Part shown: positions 25,225 through 34,651 of the stretch, in pieces
Numbering within the stretch: position 1 is the first letter of the stretch
How the letters are laid out: every line of letters starts with the position of its first letter
Origin: Halomonas ramblicola
GTDB lineage: Bacteria > Pseudomonadota > Gammaproteobacteria > Pseudomonadales > Halomonadaceae
Reading direction: 5' to 3'
Length of the DNA stretch: 54,157 nucleotides
Assembly (NCBI RefSeq): GCF_030409215.1
Contig: NZ_JAUFPL010000016.1
Span: 1-54,157, forward strand
The notes under the pieces: generated by a model
Database searches by the model: none
What the model was told of the DNA's origin: nothing
What the model saw: the letters and a program-made list of their open reading frames with translations, nothing else
Position numbers and translations under genes: made by a program

Positions 25225-26448
25225 TCAGACATAGAAATCAAGCTCTTCCATATGCTTGAGCAGCTCCTTCATGCGCGCGGCCTCGTCGCCTTTGAAGTAG
25301 ACCAGGCCCCAGTGGGTGCCGAAGGCGGTGCGCTTGGTGACCGTCTCCTCCATGGGCGGGGTCAGCTCGTGGGACTCGAAGTAGGGGTCGTCCTCGACCT
25401 CCTCGGGAATCTCCAGGCGGCTGACCACCCGGCGGCGCGGATAGACGCCGAAGCAGCCGGCGTAGCCGTCGGCATCGACCACTTCTTTCGGGAAGAAGGC
25501 GCTGACTTCTTCTGGCGTGGACTTGGGGTCGAAGACCAGCATGCTGGCCTGGTAGGCGTTGAAGCCGTAGACCCGCTCGAGCAGTTCGAAGACCTTGAAG
25601 CCCGGCGGCCGGTAGGCGACCTCGCCGAAGTACATCTCGCCGTCGCTGGTGACGAAGTACTCGGGGTGGATCAGGCCGAACTCGATGTCGAAGGCCTTGA
25701 TCAACTTCTCGATCTGGGTGGTGATTTGGGCCCGGTAGTGTTCCAGCTCCGGTGAGGCCGGCACGAACACCGAATAGCCCAGGGTCACGTATTCCGAGAT
25801 GTTGAGGAAGGCGATCTTGCCGTCGTGGATCCAGGCCTCCACGGCGAATTCCCAGCCATCCAGGTGCGACTCCATCAGCACCGGGAACTCCTCCTCGGGA
25901 ATGGTATCGACCTCGTCCGGGGTGCGGATCACCCGATGGCCCAGGCAGCCGGCCTTGTCGAAGGCCTTGAGGTGGATGGGATCGTTGGGGTCGCCGTCGA
26001 GCTTGAGCAAGGTCTGGTTGACCCGCTTGAGGAAGCGCACGACGTCCTCCTTGTCGTGGGCCTCCTCGAAGATGCCCACGCGGATGCCGCCCAACTGGGC
26101 GCGGCGCTTCATCAGTGCCTTGTCACGCAGCAGCAGCGACTGGCCGTAGAGGCGTGGACTGTCGAGCAGTACCGAGTTGATGGCCCCGGCCCACTCCACG
26201 GTCTCCTCGAACAGCGGGATCGCCACATTGACGCCCATCTCCTGCAGGGTCTCGGCGATCTCCATGGAGCGGTCATTGAGCCGCTCGAAGTTCCAGGAGA
26301 CGTAGGGGATGTCGTGCTTCTGGCAGTATTCCTCCGCCCAGTCCGGGGCGACCACCACGTAGCGTCGATCGAAGTTCTCGGCGGCTTCGATGGCATTCAG
26401 GCTCCAGCCCAGCAGGGCGATGTAGCCCTTGTTCGGATCCTTCTTCAT
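25225..26448 (-). CDS. ATP-grasp family carboxylate-amine ligase
   Basis: The 407-residue protein has an N-terminal Rossmann-like domain (KGYIALLGWSLNAIEAAENF) and the ATP-grasp fold. The nucleotide-binding strand includes ESHLDGWEFAVEAWIHDGKI and the Mg-binding end includes EFGLIHPEYFVTSDGEMYFGEV, with Glu and His-Pro-Glu in ligand positions. ATP-grasp enzymes of this class join a carboxylate to an amine through an acyl phosphate. The substrate is unknown. The ATG at 26448 follows GGAGGCGCCCC; a longer frame to 26538 has no such site. It is the first gene of an apparent operon with the 681-residue papain-like protein, and no known biosynthetic gene cluster surrounds it. Confidence 0.82.
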   Translation of the reverse strand: MKKDPNKGYIALLGWSLNAIEAAENFDRRYVVVAPDWAEEYCQKHDIPYVSWNFERLNDRSMEIAETLQEMGVNVAIPLFEETVEWAGAINSVLLDSPRLYGQSLLLRDKALMKRRAQLGGIRVGIFEEAHDKEDVVRFLKRVNQTLLKLDGDPNDPIHLKAFDKAGCLGHRVIRTPDEVDTIPEEEFPVLMESHLDGWEFAVEAWIHDGKIAFLNISEYVTLGYSVFVPASPELEHYRAQITTQIEKLIKAFDIEFGLIHPEYFVTSDGEMYFGEVAYRPPGFKVFELLERVYGFNAYQASMLVFDPKSTPEEVSAFFPKEVVDADGYAGCFGVYPRRRVVSRLEIPEEVEDDPYFESHELTPPMEETVTKRTAFGTHWGLVYFKGDEAARMKELLKHMEELDFYV

Positions 26449-26538
26449 GGGGCGCCTCCAGATGTCGGCGGTGGGTAGATGCTCCCTGCGCATGACGTGC
26501 GGGGAGGAGAAACGCTTGGTGAATGGGATTGTCCTCAT

Positions 26539-26544
26539 CCTATA
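26539..26544 (-). promoter_or_regulatory. Candidate -10 of the ATP-grasp operon
   Basis: On the minus strand GATATAGGAT lies about 90 bp before the ATG, in a locally AT-richer stretch. The matching -35 is poor (TGTGAA, 16-bp spacer). It is divergent from the 4.5S RNA promoter. Confidence 0.3.
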
Positions 26545-26592
26545 TCATCTTCCACCAGGCTTCACATTTATCGCCGCGTCACACGGCTGCCC

Positions 26593-26621
26593 TTGCTCGC
26601 CCGCCGGCACGCTGATATAGT
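26593..26621 (+). promoter_or_regulatory. Sigma-70 promoter of the 4.5S RNA gene
   Basis: TTGCTC (26593-26598) and TATAGT (26616-26621) are separated by exactly 17 bp. This is the best sigma-70 promoter seen in the window and suits a highly expressed stable RNA. Confidence 0.75.
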
Positions 26622-26702
26622 GCGCCCGCACTCGGCAAGGCGTTGATCGACAACGCCAAGCGCTGCCGAGTGGCCTTCGGCATCGTCAGTGGATGCCGCG
26701 CT

Positions 26703-26819
<117 letters not shown>

Positions 26820-26943
26820 TTGTGCCCCTCCCCCCGGTTTTCTGTCACCCGCTCCGAATCATCTGCTGCTGCTGGCCGCGTTCCCTCGACCATGGCATGG
26901 TCATGGCCTGGTCGTACGGGAGAGCCGCACAGGAGATAGCGCC

Positions 26944-27984
26944 ATGATCATCGTCCATTCCGAGACCACCAAGGCGCGCCGCGCGAAAACGGAACTCGAC
27001 GGCGGGCAGTTGGTGCCCCCCTGGGAGTGTCCCGAGCGGGTCGATATGATCCTGGAGGGGCTGAGATCGGCCGGCCTCGATGACGTGCAGGCGCCTCGGG
27101 AGCACGGACTCGAGCCGGTGCTGGCGGTGCACGACGCCGACTACGTCGACTTCCTGGCGACCTGCTGGGACGACTGGCGCGCGCTGGGCCGCAAGGGCGA
27201 GGCGATCGCCTGGATCTGGCCCACCCGTACCATGCCGGCGCGGCGCATTCCGCGCTGCGTCGATGGCCGGCTGGGGCACTACGCGTTAGGCGCTGATACC
27301 TCCATCTGCGCGGGCACCTTCGAGGCGGCCATGGCCAGCAAGGACGTGGCGCTGTCGGCGCTGGAGCACGTGCTGGCCGACGGCGGGCCGGCCTTCGGCC
27401 TGTGCCGGCCGCCGGGCCATCACGCCGCGGTCGACCAGTTCGGCGGCTACTGCTTCTTCAATAACGCCGCCATCGCCGCCCGGCGTGCGCTGGAGGCCGG
27501 CAAGCGGCGGGTGGCGATCCTCGATATCGACTTCCATCACGGCAACGGCACCCAGCAGATCTTCTACTCCTGCGACGACGTGCTCTTCCTGTCGATCCAC
27601 GGCGATCCCCTGGAGTGTTTCCCGTACTTCCTGGGCCATGCCGATGAGGTGGGCGAGGGCGACGGGGCCGGCTACAACGTCAACTACCCGCTGCCGCCGG
27701 GGACGGGGCCGGAGGTGTGGCTGAACGTGCTGGAGGCCGCCAAGGCGCGCATCGCCGAGACGGACTGCGAGCTGCTCATCGTCTCGCTGGGTGTGGACAC
27801 CTTCGCGGGCGATCCGATCAGCGCCTTCCGCCTGGCCAGCGAGGACTTCCTCGAGGTAGGCGAGCGCCTGGCCGGGGTGGGCCTGCCGGCCGTCTTCCTC
27901 ATGGAGGGCGGCTACGCCGTGGAGGAGATCGGCGTCAACGTGGCCAATGTCCTGAGCGGTTTCGAGCGCGCGTGCGCCACCTGA
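26944..27984 (+). CDS. Histone deacetylase-family acetylpolyamine amidohydrolase
   Basis: The 346-residue protein is a class II histone deacetylase-like zinc hydrolase. Active-site features are CRPPGHHA near residue 155 (the His-His charge relay), AILDIDFHHGNGTQQIFY with zinc ligands Asp and His near 195, LSLGVDTFAGDP with the third zinc Asp near 280, and the terminal EGGYAVEEIG. It is close to acetylpolyamine amidohydrolases (AphA), which remove acetyl groups from acetylputrescine or acetylcadaverine, but broader deacetylase activity is possible. AGGAGATAGCGCC precedes the ATG at 26944. A longer frame to 26689 overlaps the 4.5S RNA gene and is rejected. Confidence 0.87.
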   Translation: MIIVHSETTKARRAKTELDGGQLVPPWECPERVDMILEGLRSAGLDDVQAPREHGLEPVLAVHDADYVDFLATCWDDWRALGRKGEAIAWIWPTRTMPARRIPRCVDGRLGHYALGADTSICAGTFEAAMASKDVALSALEHVLADGGPAFGLCRPPGHHAAVDQFGGYCFFNNAAIAARRALEAGKRRVAILDIDFHHGNGTQQIFYSCDDVLFLSIHGDPLECFPYFLGHADEVGEGDGAGYNVNYPLPPGTGPEVWLNVLEAAKARIAETDCELLIVSLGVDTFAGDPISAFRLASEDFLEVGERLAGVGLPAVFLMEGGYAVEEIGVNVANVLSGFERACAT

Positions 27985-28104
27985 TCCGGTCGGCCGGCGA
28001 CCGGGCCCGGCCGCTCGCCTTGCGTGGAAAGCGGTTTCCTTGGAGCCCGGTCGCCGACGGGCCACACTATCCGGAAACCATGTCCCCAGGCGGGGAGTGA
28101 GCGG

Positions 28105-29388
28105 ATGGACAGGATGCGACTGGCCACCCGGGAACAGGCCCACCGGACCCTCGAGTCGGTGCTGGCGCTGACCGGTGTGGGGCTCTGGGAGTGGGACCTC
28201 ATCGATGGCTGGATAGGTGGCGATGCGCGTCTGGAGGCGATACTGGCGCTGCCCGACGCGGAGTGGCGGCGGCTCTCCATCGAGCGCTGGGCGGAGCGCG
28301 TGCATGACGAGGATCGGCCGCGTTTCGATGCCGAGGCCGCCAGGGCGGAGCGGGGCGCCGGTTTCGACGCCGTCTACCGTTTGCGCCGTGGGGACGGCCA
28401 CTGGATCTGGGTCCACGATCGCAGCGGCGTGTTCTATCACGATGCCGGGGGCCGTCCCGTCCGCCTGGTCGGAGTGCTGGAGGACGTCACCCAACGCCAG
28501 GAGGAACGGCGGCGCTGGGTGCGTCTGGCGCGCAGCATACCCGGCGTGATCTACACCTTCGTGCTCGATGCCGAGGGGCGTCCCTCCTTTCCCTACACCA
28601 GCGATCGGGTCAAGGACTTCTATGGCGTGACACCCGAGCAGGTGCAGCGCGACCCCTCCCTGGTCTTCGACGCCATCCATCCCGAGGACCTGTCGCGGGT
28701 CATGGAGAGCATCGAACTCTCGGCCCGCACCCTGGAGGACTGGCAGTGCGAGTACCGGGCCCGGGCCGGTGAAGACTGGCACTGGGTGGAGGGACGGTCG
28801 AGCCCCGAGCGCCAGCCGGATGGCAGTACCATCTGGCACGGCCTGATCTTCCTGATCGACCAGCGCAAGGAACTCGAGGCGCGGCTGCGTCACCTCTCGG
28901 TGACCGACGCCCTCACCGGGCTCTACAACCGTCGTCACCTGCTGGCCTGCATGGAGGAGGAGATGTCGCGCTTCCGCCGTTACGGCACGCCCTTCTCGGT
29001 GGTGATGTTCGACCTCGATAACTTCAAGAGAATCAACGACCGGCATGGTCATGCCGCCGGCGACGCGGTACTGAAACGTCTCGCCGCCATCCTGGAGGAA
29101 CGCCTGCGTGAGACCGATATCGCCGGCCGCACCGGCGGCGAGGAGTTCCTGCTGTTGCTGCCGGGGACCGAGGCGTCGGGAGGCGAACGGATCGCCGAGG
29201 ACCTCTGTGCGGTGATGGTCGACGAGCCGTTCTGCAGCGAGGAGAAGGGGCCCTTCCGGGTGACCCTGAGCGCCGGGGTAACCGAGGCGATCGAGACCGA
29301 CGAGCGCCTTCATCACCTCTGGGCGCGGGCCGACCGCGCCCTGTACCGGGCCAAGGCGGCGGGGCGCAACCGCGTCTGCCGGGGCTGA
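28105..29388 (+). CDS. PAS-PAS-GGDEF diguanylate cyclase
   Basis: The 427-residue protein has two PAS_3-type sensor domains (residues about 15-130, ending in the DVTQRQEERR linker, and about 140-255, ending FLIDQRKELEARLRHLSVTD), followed by a GGDEF domain beginning DALTGLYNRRHL. The active site reads GRTGGEEF, an intact GGEEF signature, and RETD five residues earlier is the product-inhibition I-site (RxxD). It should make cyclic di-GMP in response to a cytoplasmic signal, with feedback control. No membrane segment is seen. The ATG at 28105 follows GGGGAGTGAGCGG; a longer frame to 28024 has no binding site. Confidence 0.9.
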   Translation: MDRMRLATREQAHRTLESVLALTGVGLWEWDLIDGWIGGDARLEAILALPDAEWRRLSIERWAERVHDEDRPRFDAEAARAERGAGFDAVYRLRRGDGHWIWVHDRSGVFYHDAGGRPVRLVGVLEDVTQRQEERRRWVRLARSIPGVIYTFVLDAEGRPSFPYTSDRVKDFYGVTPEQVQRDPSLVFDAIHPEDLSRVMESIELSARTLEDWQCEYRARAGEDWHWVEGRSSPERQPDGSTIWHGLIFLIDQRKELEARLRHLSVTDALTGLYNRRHLLACMEEEMSRFRRYGTPFSVVMFDLDNFKRINDRHGHAAGDAVLKRLAAILEERLRETDIAGRTGGEEFLLLLPGTEASGGERIAEDLCAVMVDEPFCSEEKGPFRVTLSAGVTEAIETDERLHHLWARADRALYRAKAAGRNRVCRG

Positions 29389-29416
29389 GGCCGAGCGTCC
29401 CGCTCGGCGGCGTCGC

Positions 29417-29445
29417 TTTCCGCGGCTGGCCCCGGACGCTAGAAT
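29417..29445 (+). promoter_or_regulatory. Candidate promoter of dnaX-ybaB-recR
   Basis: TAGAAT (29440-29445) is a fair -10 box; TTTCCG 17 bp upstream is a weak -35. It lies 57 bases before the dnaX start. Confidence 0.35.
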
Positions 29446-29501
29446 GAACGATTCATGCCGGCTCGCCCGGCCCCCGCTTCCACGCAAGGACACCGCGCTG
29501 C

Positions 29502-31466
29502 ATGAGCTATCAGGTTCTGGCCCGCAAGTGGCGACCGCGTACCTTCCATGAACTGGTCGGCCAGGAGCACGTCCAGCGCGCGCTGGTCAATGCCCTGGAC
29601 CAGGGCCGGCTGCACCACGCCTACCTGTTCACCGGCACCCGCGGGGTGGGCAAGACGACCCTGGCGCGGATCCTGGCCAAGTGCCTGAACTGCACCGCCG
29701 GCGGCCGCGGCGACGAGGGCATCACCTCGACCCCCTGCGGGGAGTGCGACAGCTGCCACGCCATCGACGAGGGGCGCTTCGTCGACCTCATCGAGGTGGA
29801 CGCCGCCTCGCGCACCAAGGTCGAGGACACCCGCGAGCTGCTCGACAACGTCCAGTACGCGCCGACCCAGGGGCGCTACAAGGTGTACCTGATCGACGAG
29901 GTGCACATGCTCTCCACCAGCAGCTTCAATGCGCTGCTCAAGACCCTGGAAGAGCCGCCGCCCCACGTGAAGTTCCTGCTCGCTACCACCGATCCGCAGA
30001 AGCTGCCCGCCACGGTGCTGTCGCGCTGCCTGCAGTTCACCCTCAAGCACATGCCGCCGGAGCGCATCGTCGAGCACCTCGGCCGGGTGCTCGAGGCCGA
30101 GGCGGTGCCCTTCGAGGCAAGCGCCCTGTGGCTGTTGGGCCGTGCCGCCGAGGGCTCCATGCGCGACGCCATGAGCCTCACCGACCAGGCCATCGCCTTC
30201 GGCCAGGGACGCGTCGAGCATGCCGACGTGGCCGCCATGCTGGGTACCCTGGATCAACGCCACGTGCTGACGCTGGTCGAGGCCCTGGCCGAGGTGGATG
30301 CCGCTCGGCTGCTCGCCGAGGTGGCGGCGCTGGCCGAGCGCGGCCCGGACTTCGCCGGCGTGCTCGACGAGCTCACCGGGCTGCTGCACCGCCTGGCCAT
30401 CGCCCAGATGGTGCCCGAGGCCCTGGACAACGGCCAGGGCGACCGCGAGGCGCTGTTGCAGCTGGCCTCGCGCTTCACCGCCGAGGACGTGCAACTCTAC
30501 TACCAGATCGGCATCCAGGGGCGTGGCGACATGGAGCATGCCCCGGACCTGCGCATGGCGCTGGAGATGACCCTGCTGCGCATGCTCGCCTTCCGCCCCC
30601 AGGGGGTACCCAGGCCGGCGAAGACGCCGCTGCCGTTGCGCGGCCAGACGCCGGACGACGGCGCCGAGGGGCCGAGCGGCGGGGCCGTCGCGAGCCAGGC
30701 GGACGCCGCGCCGGCGGCGTCCGGCGGCCCGACGCTGGCCGAGGCTCCCTCCGCCCCGCAGCGGCCTGCCAGCGAGGCCCAGGAGGTGCCGGCTCCCGAG
30801 GCGGTCTCGGCCAGCGAGGCTCCTGCCGAGCCCGAGCCAGCGCCGGCTCCACCGCCGCCCTGGGTCGAGGCCCCCGAGCCCGTGGCAACGCAGGAGGCGG
30901 CGCCAAGCGCCACGACCGGTACCGCGAGCACCAGCGCTCCCCCCGTGCCGGGCGCGGCCGACGCACCGCCGCCCGCTCCGGAACCGCCCGCCGCCGATAC
31001 CGAGCCGGCACCGCGGGAGGCGTCGCAGCTTGCCCCGGCCGAGGGCGCGGGCGGGCGCGACCGCTTCGGTCACGCCGACTGGCTGGCCGGCTTCGAATCC
31101 CTGGGGCTGGGCGGGCTGACCCGTAACCTGGCCGCCAACTGCGTGGTCGAGGCCGACGACGGTGAGTGCCTGCGGCTACGCCTCGACCCGTCGCTCTCGG
31201 CCATGCAGGCCGAGGTCCATGTGCAGCGCATGCAGCAGGCGCTGGCCGAGCATGGCGTCCCCCGCCGCCTGGTGGTGGAGGAGGGGCCGCTGCCCGAGGG
31301 CGTCGAGACGCCGCGCCAGCAGGCCGAACGCCTGGCGGCCCAGCGCCATGCCGAGGCGGTGGAGGCGCTCAGCCGCGACCCCCATATACAGAAGCTGCAG
31401 CAGGCCTTCGGCGCCCGGCTGATAGAATCCACGGTGAAGCCCGTCGACGCCGCGGCGCGCGGCTGA
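29502..31466 (+). CDS. dnaX: DNA polymerase III subunits gamma and tau
   Basis: The 654-residue protein opens [15 protein letters not shown] and has Walker A at residues 45-53 (GTRGVGKTT), zinc-binding Cys in CGECDSC at 79-85, DEVHM as the Walker B and [10 protein letters not shown] as sensor/SRC region. A proline- and alanine-rich linker (about residues 370-520) leads to the tau C-terminal domain ([17 protein letters not shown] on), which binds the polymerase core and DnaB. I found no obvious A-rich slippery heptamer like that used in E. coli to make gamma, so it is unclear whether a short form is produced. It heads the dnaX-ybaB-recR unit. Confidence 0.95.
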   Translation: MSYQVLARKWRPRTFHELVGQEHVQRALVNALDQGRLHHAYLFTGTRGVGKTTLARILAKCLNCTAGGRGDEGITSTPCGECDSCHAIDEGRFVDLIEVDAASRTKVEDTRELLDNVQYAPTQGRYKVYLIDEVHMLSTSSFNALLKTLEEPPPHVKFLLATTDPQKLPATVLSRCLQFTLKHMPPERIVEHLGRVLEAEAVPFEASALWLLGRAAEGSMRDAMSLTDQAIAFGQGRVEHADVAAMLGTLDQRHVLTLVEALAEVDAARLLAEVAALAERGPDFAGVLDELTGLLHRLAIAQMVPEALDNGQGDREALLQLASRFTAEDVQLYYQIGIQGRGDMEHAPDLRMALEMTLLRMLAFRPQGVPRPAKTPLPLRGQTPDDGAEGPSGGAVASQADAAPAASGGPTLAEAPSAPQRPASEAQEVPAPEAVSASEAPAEPEPAPAPPPPWVEAPEPVATQEAAPSATTGTASTSAPPVPGAADAPPPAPEPPAADTEPAPREASQLAPAEGAGGRDRFGHADWLAGFESLGLGGLTRNLAANCVVEADDGECLRLRLDPSLSAMQAEVHVQRMQQALAEHGVPRRLVVEEGPLPEGVETPRQQAERLAAQRHAEAVEALSRDPHIQKLQQAFGARLIESTVKPVDAAARG

Positions 31467-31521
31467 ACGGCGGGACGCCATCCCGGTCACAACCCTAGTG
31501 TTCAGACAGAGAGGAATCCCC

Positions 31522-31848
31522 ATGATGAAGGGTGGAATGGGCAACATCATGAAGCAGGCCCAGGAGATGCAGGAGAAGATGCAGCGCGTCCAGGAGGAGA
31601 TCGCCAAGGCCGAGGTGCTGGGCGAAGCGGGCGCGGGCATGGTCAGGGTCACCATGAACGGCCGCCACGACGTCAGCAAGGTCGACATCGACCCGAGCGT
31701 CATGGAGGAAGACAAGGAGCTCCTGGAGGATCTGCTGGCCGCCGCGGTGAACGATGCCGTGCGCAAGGTGGAGGCCAACTCCAAGGCCCGGATGGAGGAA
31801 GCCACCGAGGGGCTGAACCTGCCCCCCGGCTTCAAGATGCCGTTCTAG
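31522..31848 (+). CDS. ybaB: YbaB/EbfC nucleoid-associated protein
   Basis: The 108-residue protein begins [20 protein letters not shown] and contains [19 protein letters not shown], the family core, ending [12 protein letters not shown]. EbfC/YbaB is a small tweezer-shaped dimer that binds DNA and is almost always encoded between dnaX and recR, as here. The ATG at 31522 follows GAGAGGAATCCCC; an upstream frame to 31498 is unsupported. Confidence 0.94.
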   Translation: MMKGGMGNIMKQAQEMQEKMQRVQEEIAKAEVLGEAGAGMVRVTMNGRHDVSKVDIDPSVMEEDKELLEDLLAAAVNDAVRKVEANSKARMEEATEGLNLPPGFKMPF

Positions 31849-31927
31849 ATCCGGTTCATCGCCCCTTGCCGTGAAGTATGCCACCGGCAACAGTTTCACG
31901 CCGATCTGCGGAGAACCCTGAATCTCT

Positions 31928-32533
31928 ATGAGCTTTTCTCCCCTGGTGGAGCGGTTGATGGAGTCGCTACGGGTGCTGCCCGGCGTCGGCCCCAAGACCG
32001 CCCAGCGCATGGCCATGCACCTGCTGGAGCGCGACCGCGACGGTGGCCGGCGCCTGGCCGAGGTGCTCGACGTGGCGCTCGAGCGGGTCGGCTACTGTCG
32101 GCGCTGCCGCACCCTCACCGAGGAGGAGGTCTGTGCGCTGTGCGAGAGCCCTCGGCGCGACGATGCCCTGCTCTGCGTGGTGGAGTCGCCTGCCGACCAA
32201 CTGGCCATCGAGGAGGCGGGCGGCTACCGTGGCCGCTATTTCGTGCTGCACGGTCATCTCTCGCCGCTGGATGGCATCGGGCCCGAGGACATCGGCCTCG
32301 ACCGGCTCGAGGCGCGCATCGCCGAGGGCGCCGTGGAGGAGGTGATCCTGGCGACCAATCCCACCGTGGAGGGAGAGGCCACCGCCCACTACATCGCCGC
32401 CCAGCTGGACGCCCACGGCGTGCGCCTGTCGCGGCTGGCCTACGGCGTACCCATGGGCGGCGAACTCGAGTACGTCGACGGTGGCACCCTGAGCCGCGCC
32501 TTCAACGGCCGCCTGCCGTTCCGCGGCGAGTGA
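31928..32533 (+). CDS. recR: Recombination mediator protein RecR
   Basis: The 201-residue protein has a helix-hairpin-helix near the N-terminus ([20 protein letters not shown]), a Cys4 zinc finger ([17 protein letters not shown]), a Toprim domain starting [13 protein letters not shown] and the C-terminal [19 protein letters not shown] motif. It acts with RecF and RecO to load RecA on gapped DNA. Size matches the family closely. It lies 79 bp after ybaB. Confidence 0.96.
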   Translation: MSFSPLVERLMESLRVLPGVGPKTAQRMAMHLLERDRDGGRRLAEVLDVALERVGYCRRCRTLTEEEVCALCESPRRDDALLCVVESPADQLAIEEAGGYRGRYFVLHGHLSPLDGIGPEDIGLDRLEARIAEGAVEEVILATNPTVEGEATAHYIAAQLDAHGVRLSRLAYGVPMGGELEYVDGGTLSRAFNGRLPFRGE

Positions 32534-32567
32534 GCCCCGTCCCACCCCTGTCCTGTCGGAATCCCGC

Positions 32568-33695
32568 ATGTCCCTGACCCCCGCGATTCACTGGATCGAC
32601 ACCCCCGAGGCCCTCGACGCTGCCTGCGCCGAGGTGGCCGACGCCGATGTCGTCGCCCTGGATACCGAGTTCTTCCGCGAAAACACCTTCTTCCCGGTGC
32701 CGGCGCTGATCCAGTTCTCCGCCGGAGGGCCGGCCTGGTTGGTCGACCCCCTGGTCGTCGAGTGCACCCCCGCCTTCCGCCGGCTGCTCGCGGAGGGCCC
32801 GCTCAAGCTGCTGCACGCCGCCAGCGAGGACCTGGAGGTGTTCGCCCGCTGGGCCGGCGTCACCCCCGCCCCCCTGGTGGATACCCAGGTGGCCCAGGGC
32901 CTGCTGGGCGAGAACCCGGCCATGGGCTACCAGAAGCTGGTCGAATACTGGACCGGGGAGACCCTGCCCAAGGACGAGACCCGCTCGGACTGGCTGGCGC
33001 GCCCCCTGAGCGAGACCCAGGTGCAGTATGCGGCCCTGGATGTCGTCTACCTGGTGGAGGTGTGGTGCCAGCAGCGCGAGGCGCTGGAGCGTCACGGACG
33101 CCTGGACTGGCTGCAGGACGACAGCACCGAGCTGCTCGCCCAGGCGGGGCGCAGCGAGGAAGCCGATGGCCAGTGGTACCTCCGCCAGCGCCAGTTGTGG
33201 CGGTTGGCGCCGCGCCAGGTCGAGGCCTACCGGCGGCTCACCACCTGGCGCGAGGGTGAGGCGCGGGCCCGCGACCTGCCGCGGGGCTGGGTGGTGCACG
33301 ACCGGGTGCTGTATGCCATCGCCGAGGCGATGCCCGCGAACCGCTACGAACTGGCGCGTATCGACGGCGTCAAGCCGGGGCTGGTCAAGCGCGAGGGCGA
33401 TACCCTGCTGGCCCTGGTGGCCGAGGCGCGTCACCAGGACGAGGCGGCGTTGCCACCGGTCCTGCCGCCACCCACGGCGCCCGATTTCAAGCGGTGTCTC
33501 AAGGCGCTGAAGAAGGTGGTCAACGCCGAGGCCGAATCGCTGGGGCTGGCGCCGGAGGTGCTGATGCGCCGCCGCGACCTGGAGGCGCTGGTGACCGCCG
33601 AGCTGGACGGCGAGGCGCTGCCACTGCCCGGCGGCTGGCGCGGCGAGCGACTGAACGCGGGCCTGGCGAAGGCCCTGGAGGAGCTGCCCCGATGA
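32568..33695 (+). CDS. rnd: Ribonuclease D
   Basis: The 375-residue protein carries the DEDD 3'-5' exonuclease domain: DTEF near residue 30 (Exo I), HAASEDLEVF near 82 (Exo II), and YAALDVVYLVEVW near 155 with the Exo III Tyr and Asp. The HRDC domain follows in the 210-290 region (WVVHDRVLYAIAEAMP), with a second helical HRDC-like end. RNase D trims tRNA 3' ends. Its stop overlaps the ycgL start (ATGA), so rnd, ycgL and ycgN form one translational unit. Confidence 0.94.
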   Translation: MSLTPAIHWIDTPEALDAACAEVADADVVALDTEFFRENTFFPVPALIQFSAGGPAWLVDPLVVECTPAFRRLLAEGPLKLLHAASEDLEVFARWAGVTPAPLVDTQVAQGLLGENPAMGYQKLVEYWTGETLPKDETRSDWLARPLSETQVQYAALDVVYLVEVWCQQREALERHGRLDWLQDDSTELLAQAGRSEEADGQWYLRQRQLWRLAPRQVEAYRRLTTWREGEARARDLPRGWVVHDRVLYAIAEAMPANRYELARIDGVKPGLVKREGDTLLALVAEARHQDEAALPPVLPPPTAPDFKRCLKALKKVVNAEAESLGLAPEVLMRRRDLEALVTAELDGEALPLPGGWRGERLNAGLAKALEELPR

Positions 33696-34003
33696 GTGAC
33701 GCGAGAAAGACCGCGGACCGCCTGCTGTGCCAGGTGTTCAAGAGCCCGCGCCGGGACGAGATGTACCTCTACGTGGACAAGCGCGAGGGACTCGAGCGGG
33801 TGCCCGAGGCGCTGCTCGAGCGCTTCGGCAAGCCACTGCCGGCCCTGATGCTGATGCTGACCCCCGACAAGCCCCTGGCCCGGACGAAGGCCGCCGACGT
33901 CATGGCCGCCATCCGCGACCAGGGCTTCTACCTGCAGATGCCCCCGGCCAGGGACGAGTACCTGCTCGACCTCTATCGGGCCCCCACCGAGGCGCGTTAT
34001 TGA
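33692..34003 (+). CDS. ycgL: YcgL domain protein
   Basis: The 103-residue protein shows the YcgL features: CQVFKSPRRDEMYLYVDK near the N-terminus and ADVMAAIRDQGFYLQMPP in the middle, ending with a conserved LLDLYR. The function is unknown, but it is regularly found between rnd and ycgN in gammaproteobacteria. It overlaps rnd by 4 bp and shares one base with the ycgN start. Confidence 0.9.
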   Translation: MSDARKTADRLLCQVFKSPRRDEMYLYVDKREGLERVPEALLERFGKPLPALMLMLTPDKPLARTKAADVMAAIRDQGFYLQMPPARDEYLLDLYRAPTEARY

Positions 34004-34452
34004 TGAGGGAGCGGTTCTGGGAGCGCTTCCCGTTGGCGGAGCTGACCGCCGAGGAGTGGGAGGCGTTGTGCGATGGCTGCGGCCAATGCTGCCTGCTCAA
34101 GTTCCAGGACGATGACAGCGGCGAACTGGCGGTGCTCGACCTGGCCTGCGAGCTGCTGGACATCGGCAGCTGCCGCTGCAGCGACTATGCCAACCGCTTC
34201 GACCGGGTGCCGGACTGCACCCGGCTCACCCCGGAACGGGTCGACGAGTTCCGCTGGCTGCCCTACTCCTGCGCCTACCGGCGGGTGGCGGAGGGTCGCA
34301 AGCTGGCTCGCTGGCACCCGCTGCTCTCCGGCGATTCACGACGCATGCACCGCAAGGGAGTCAGCGTGCGCGGCTTCGCCGTCTCCAGCCGGGGCGTGCC
34401 CGAGGAGGCCTACGAGGACCATATCATCGCGGTCATTCCCATCGACGACTGA
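34003..34452 (+). CDS. ycgN: YcgN-family cysteine-cluster protein
   Basis: The 149-residue protein contains LCDGCGQCCLLKFQDD (a CxxCxxCC cluster near residue 24) and further Cys in SCRCSDYANR, PDCTRL and YSCAYRR, as in YcgN/YkgJ-like proteins suspected to bind zinc or an Fe-S cluster. Function unknown. Its ATG shares a base with the ycgL stop. The end of this operon at 34452 is followed by about 200 bp without a gene. Confidence 0.88.
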   Translation: MRERFWERFPLAELTAEEWEALCDGCGQCCLLKFQDDDSGELAVLDLACELLDIGSCRCSDYANRFDRVPDCTRLTPERVDEFRWLPYSCAYRRVAEGRKLARWHPLLSGDSRRMHRKGVSVRGFAVSSRGVPEEAYEDHIIAVIPIDD

Positions 34453-34651
34453 GTTGCCGCCGTTCCCATAGGGGTGAGAATACTCATTCTGAATGATCGA
34501 GATGGCATCAACCAGCTAGTACGCCAGTTTCGGTCTTTTGACCGATGGCATGATTCCCGCGTAACCGCGATGCTCAACCCATGGTAACAATTTGTATCCG
34601 TTATGGGGGCGGATACGCCATCGGCCATCGGGAGTTTCGGGGGAACGGATC
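34453..34651 (+). promoter_or_regulatory. Leader region of the glycine-repeat protein gene
   Basis: This 199-bp gap is AT-richer than its surroundings. It contains small hairpins CGGTC-TTTT-GACCG and TATCCG...CGGATA. A promoter is likely but no box is clear enough to assign. GGGGGAAC precedes the start codon at 34652. Confidence 0.3.

Noticed and set aside
27286..29493. 735-codon minus-strand frame opposite the amidohydrolase and GGDEF genes
   Set aside because: It spans two well-supported genes on the other strand and contains no recognisable motif; stop-free antisense is common at this GC content.
29502..31466. Programmed frameshift for the gamma form of dnaX
   Set aside because: No A-rich slippery heptamer comparable to that of E. 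coli was seen, so a short form cannot be claimed.
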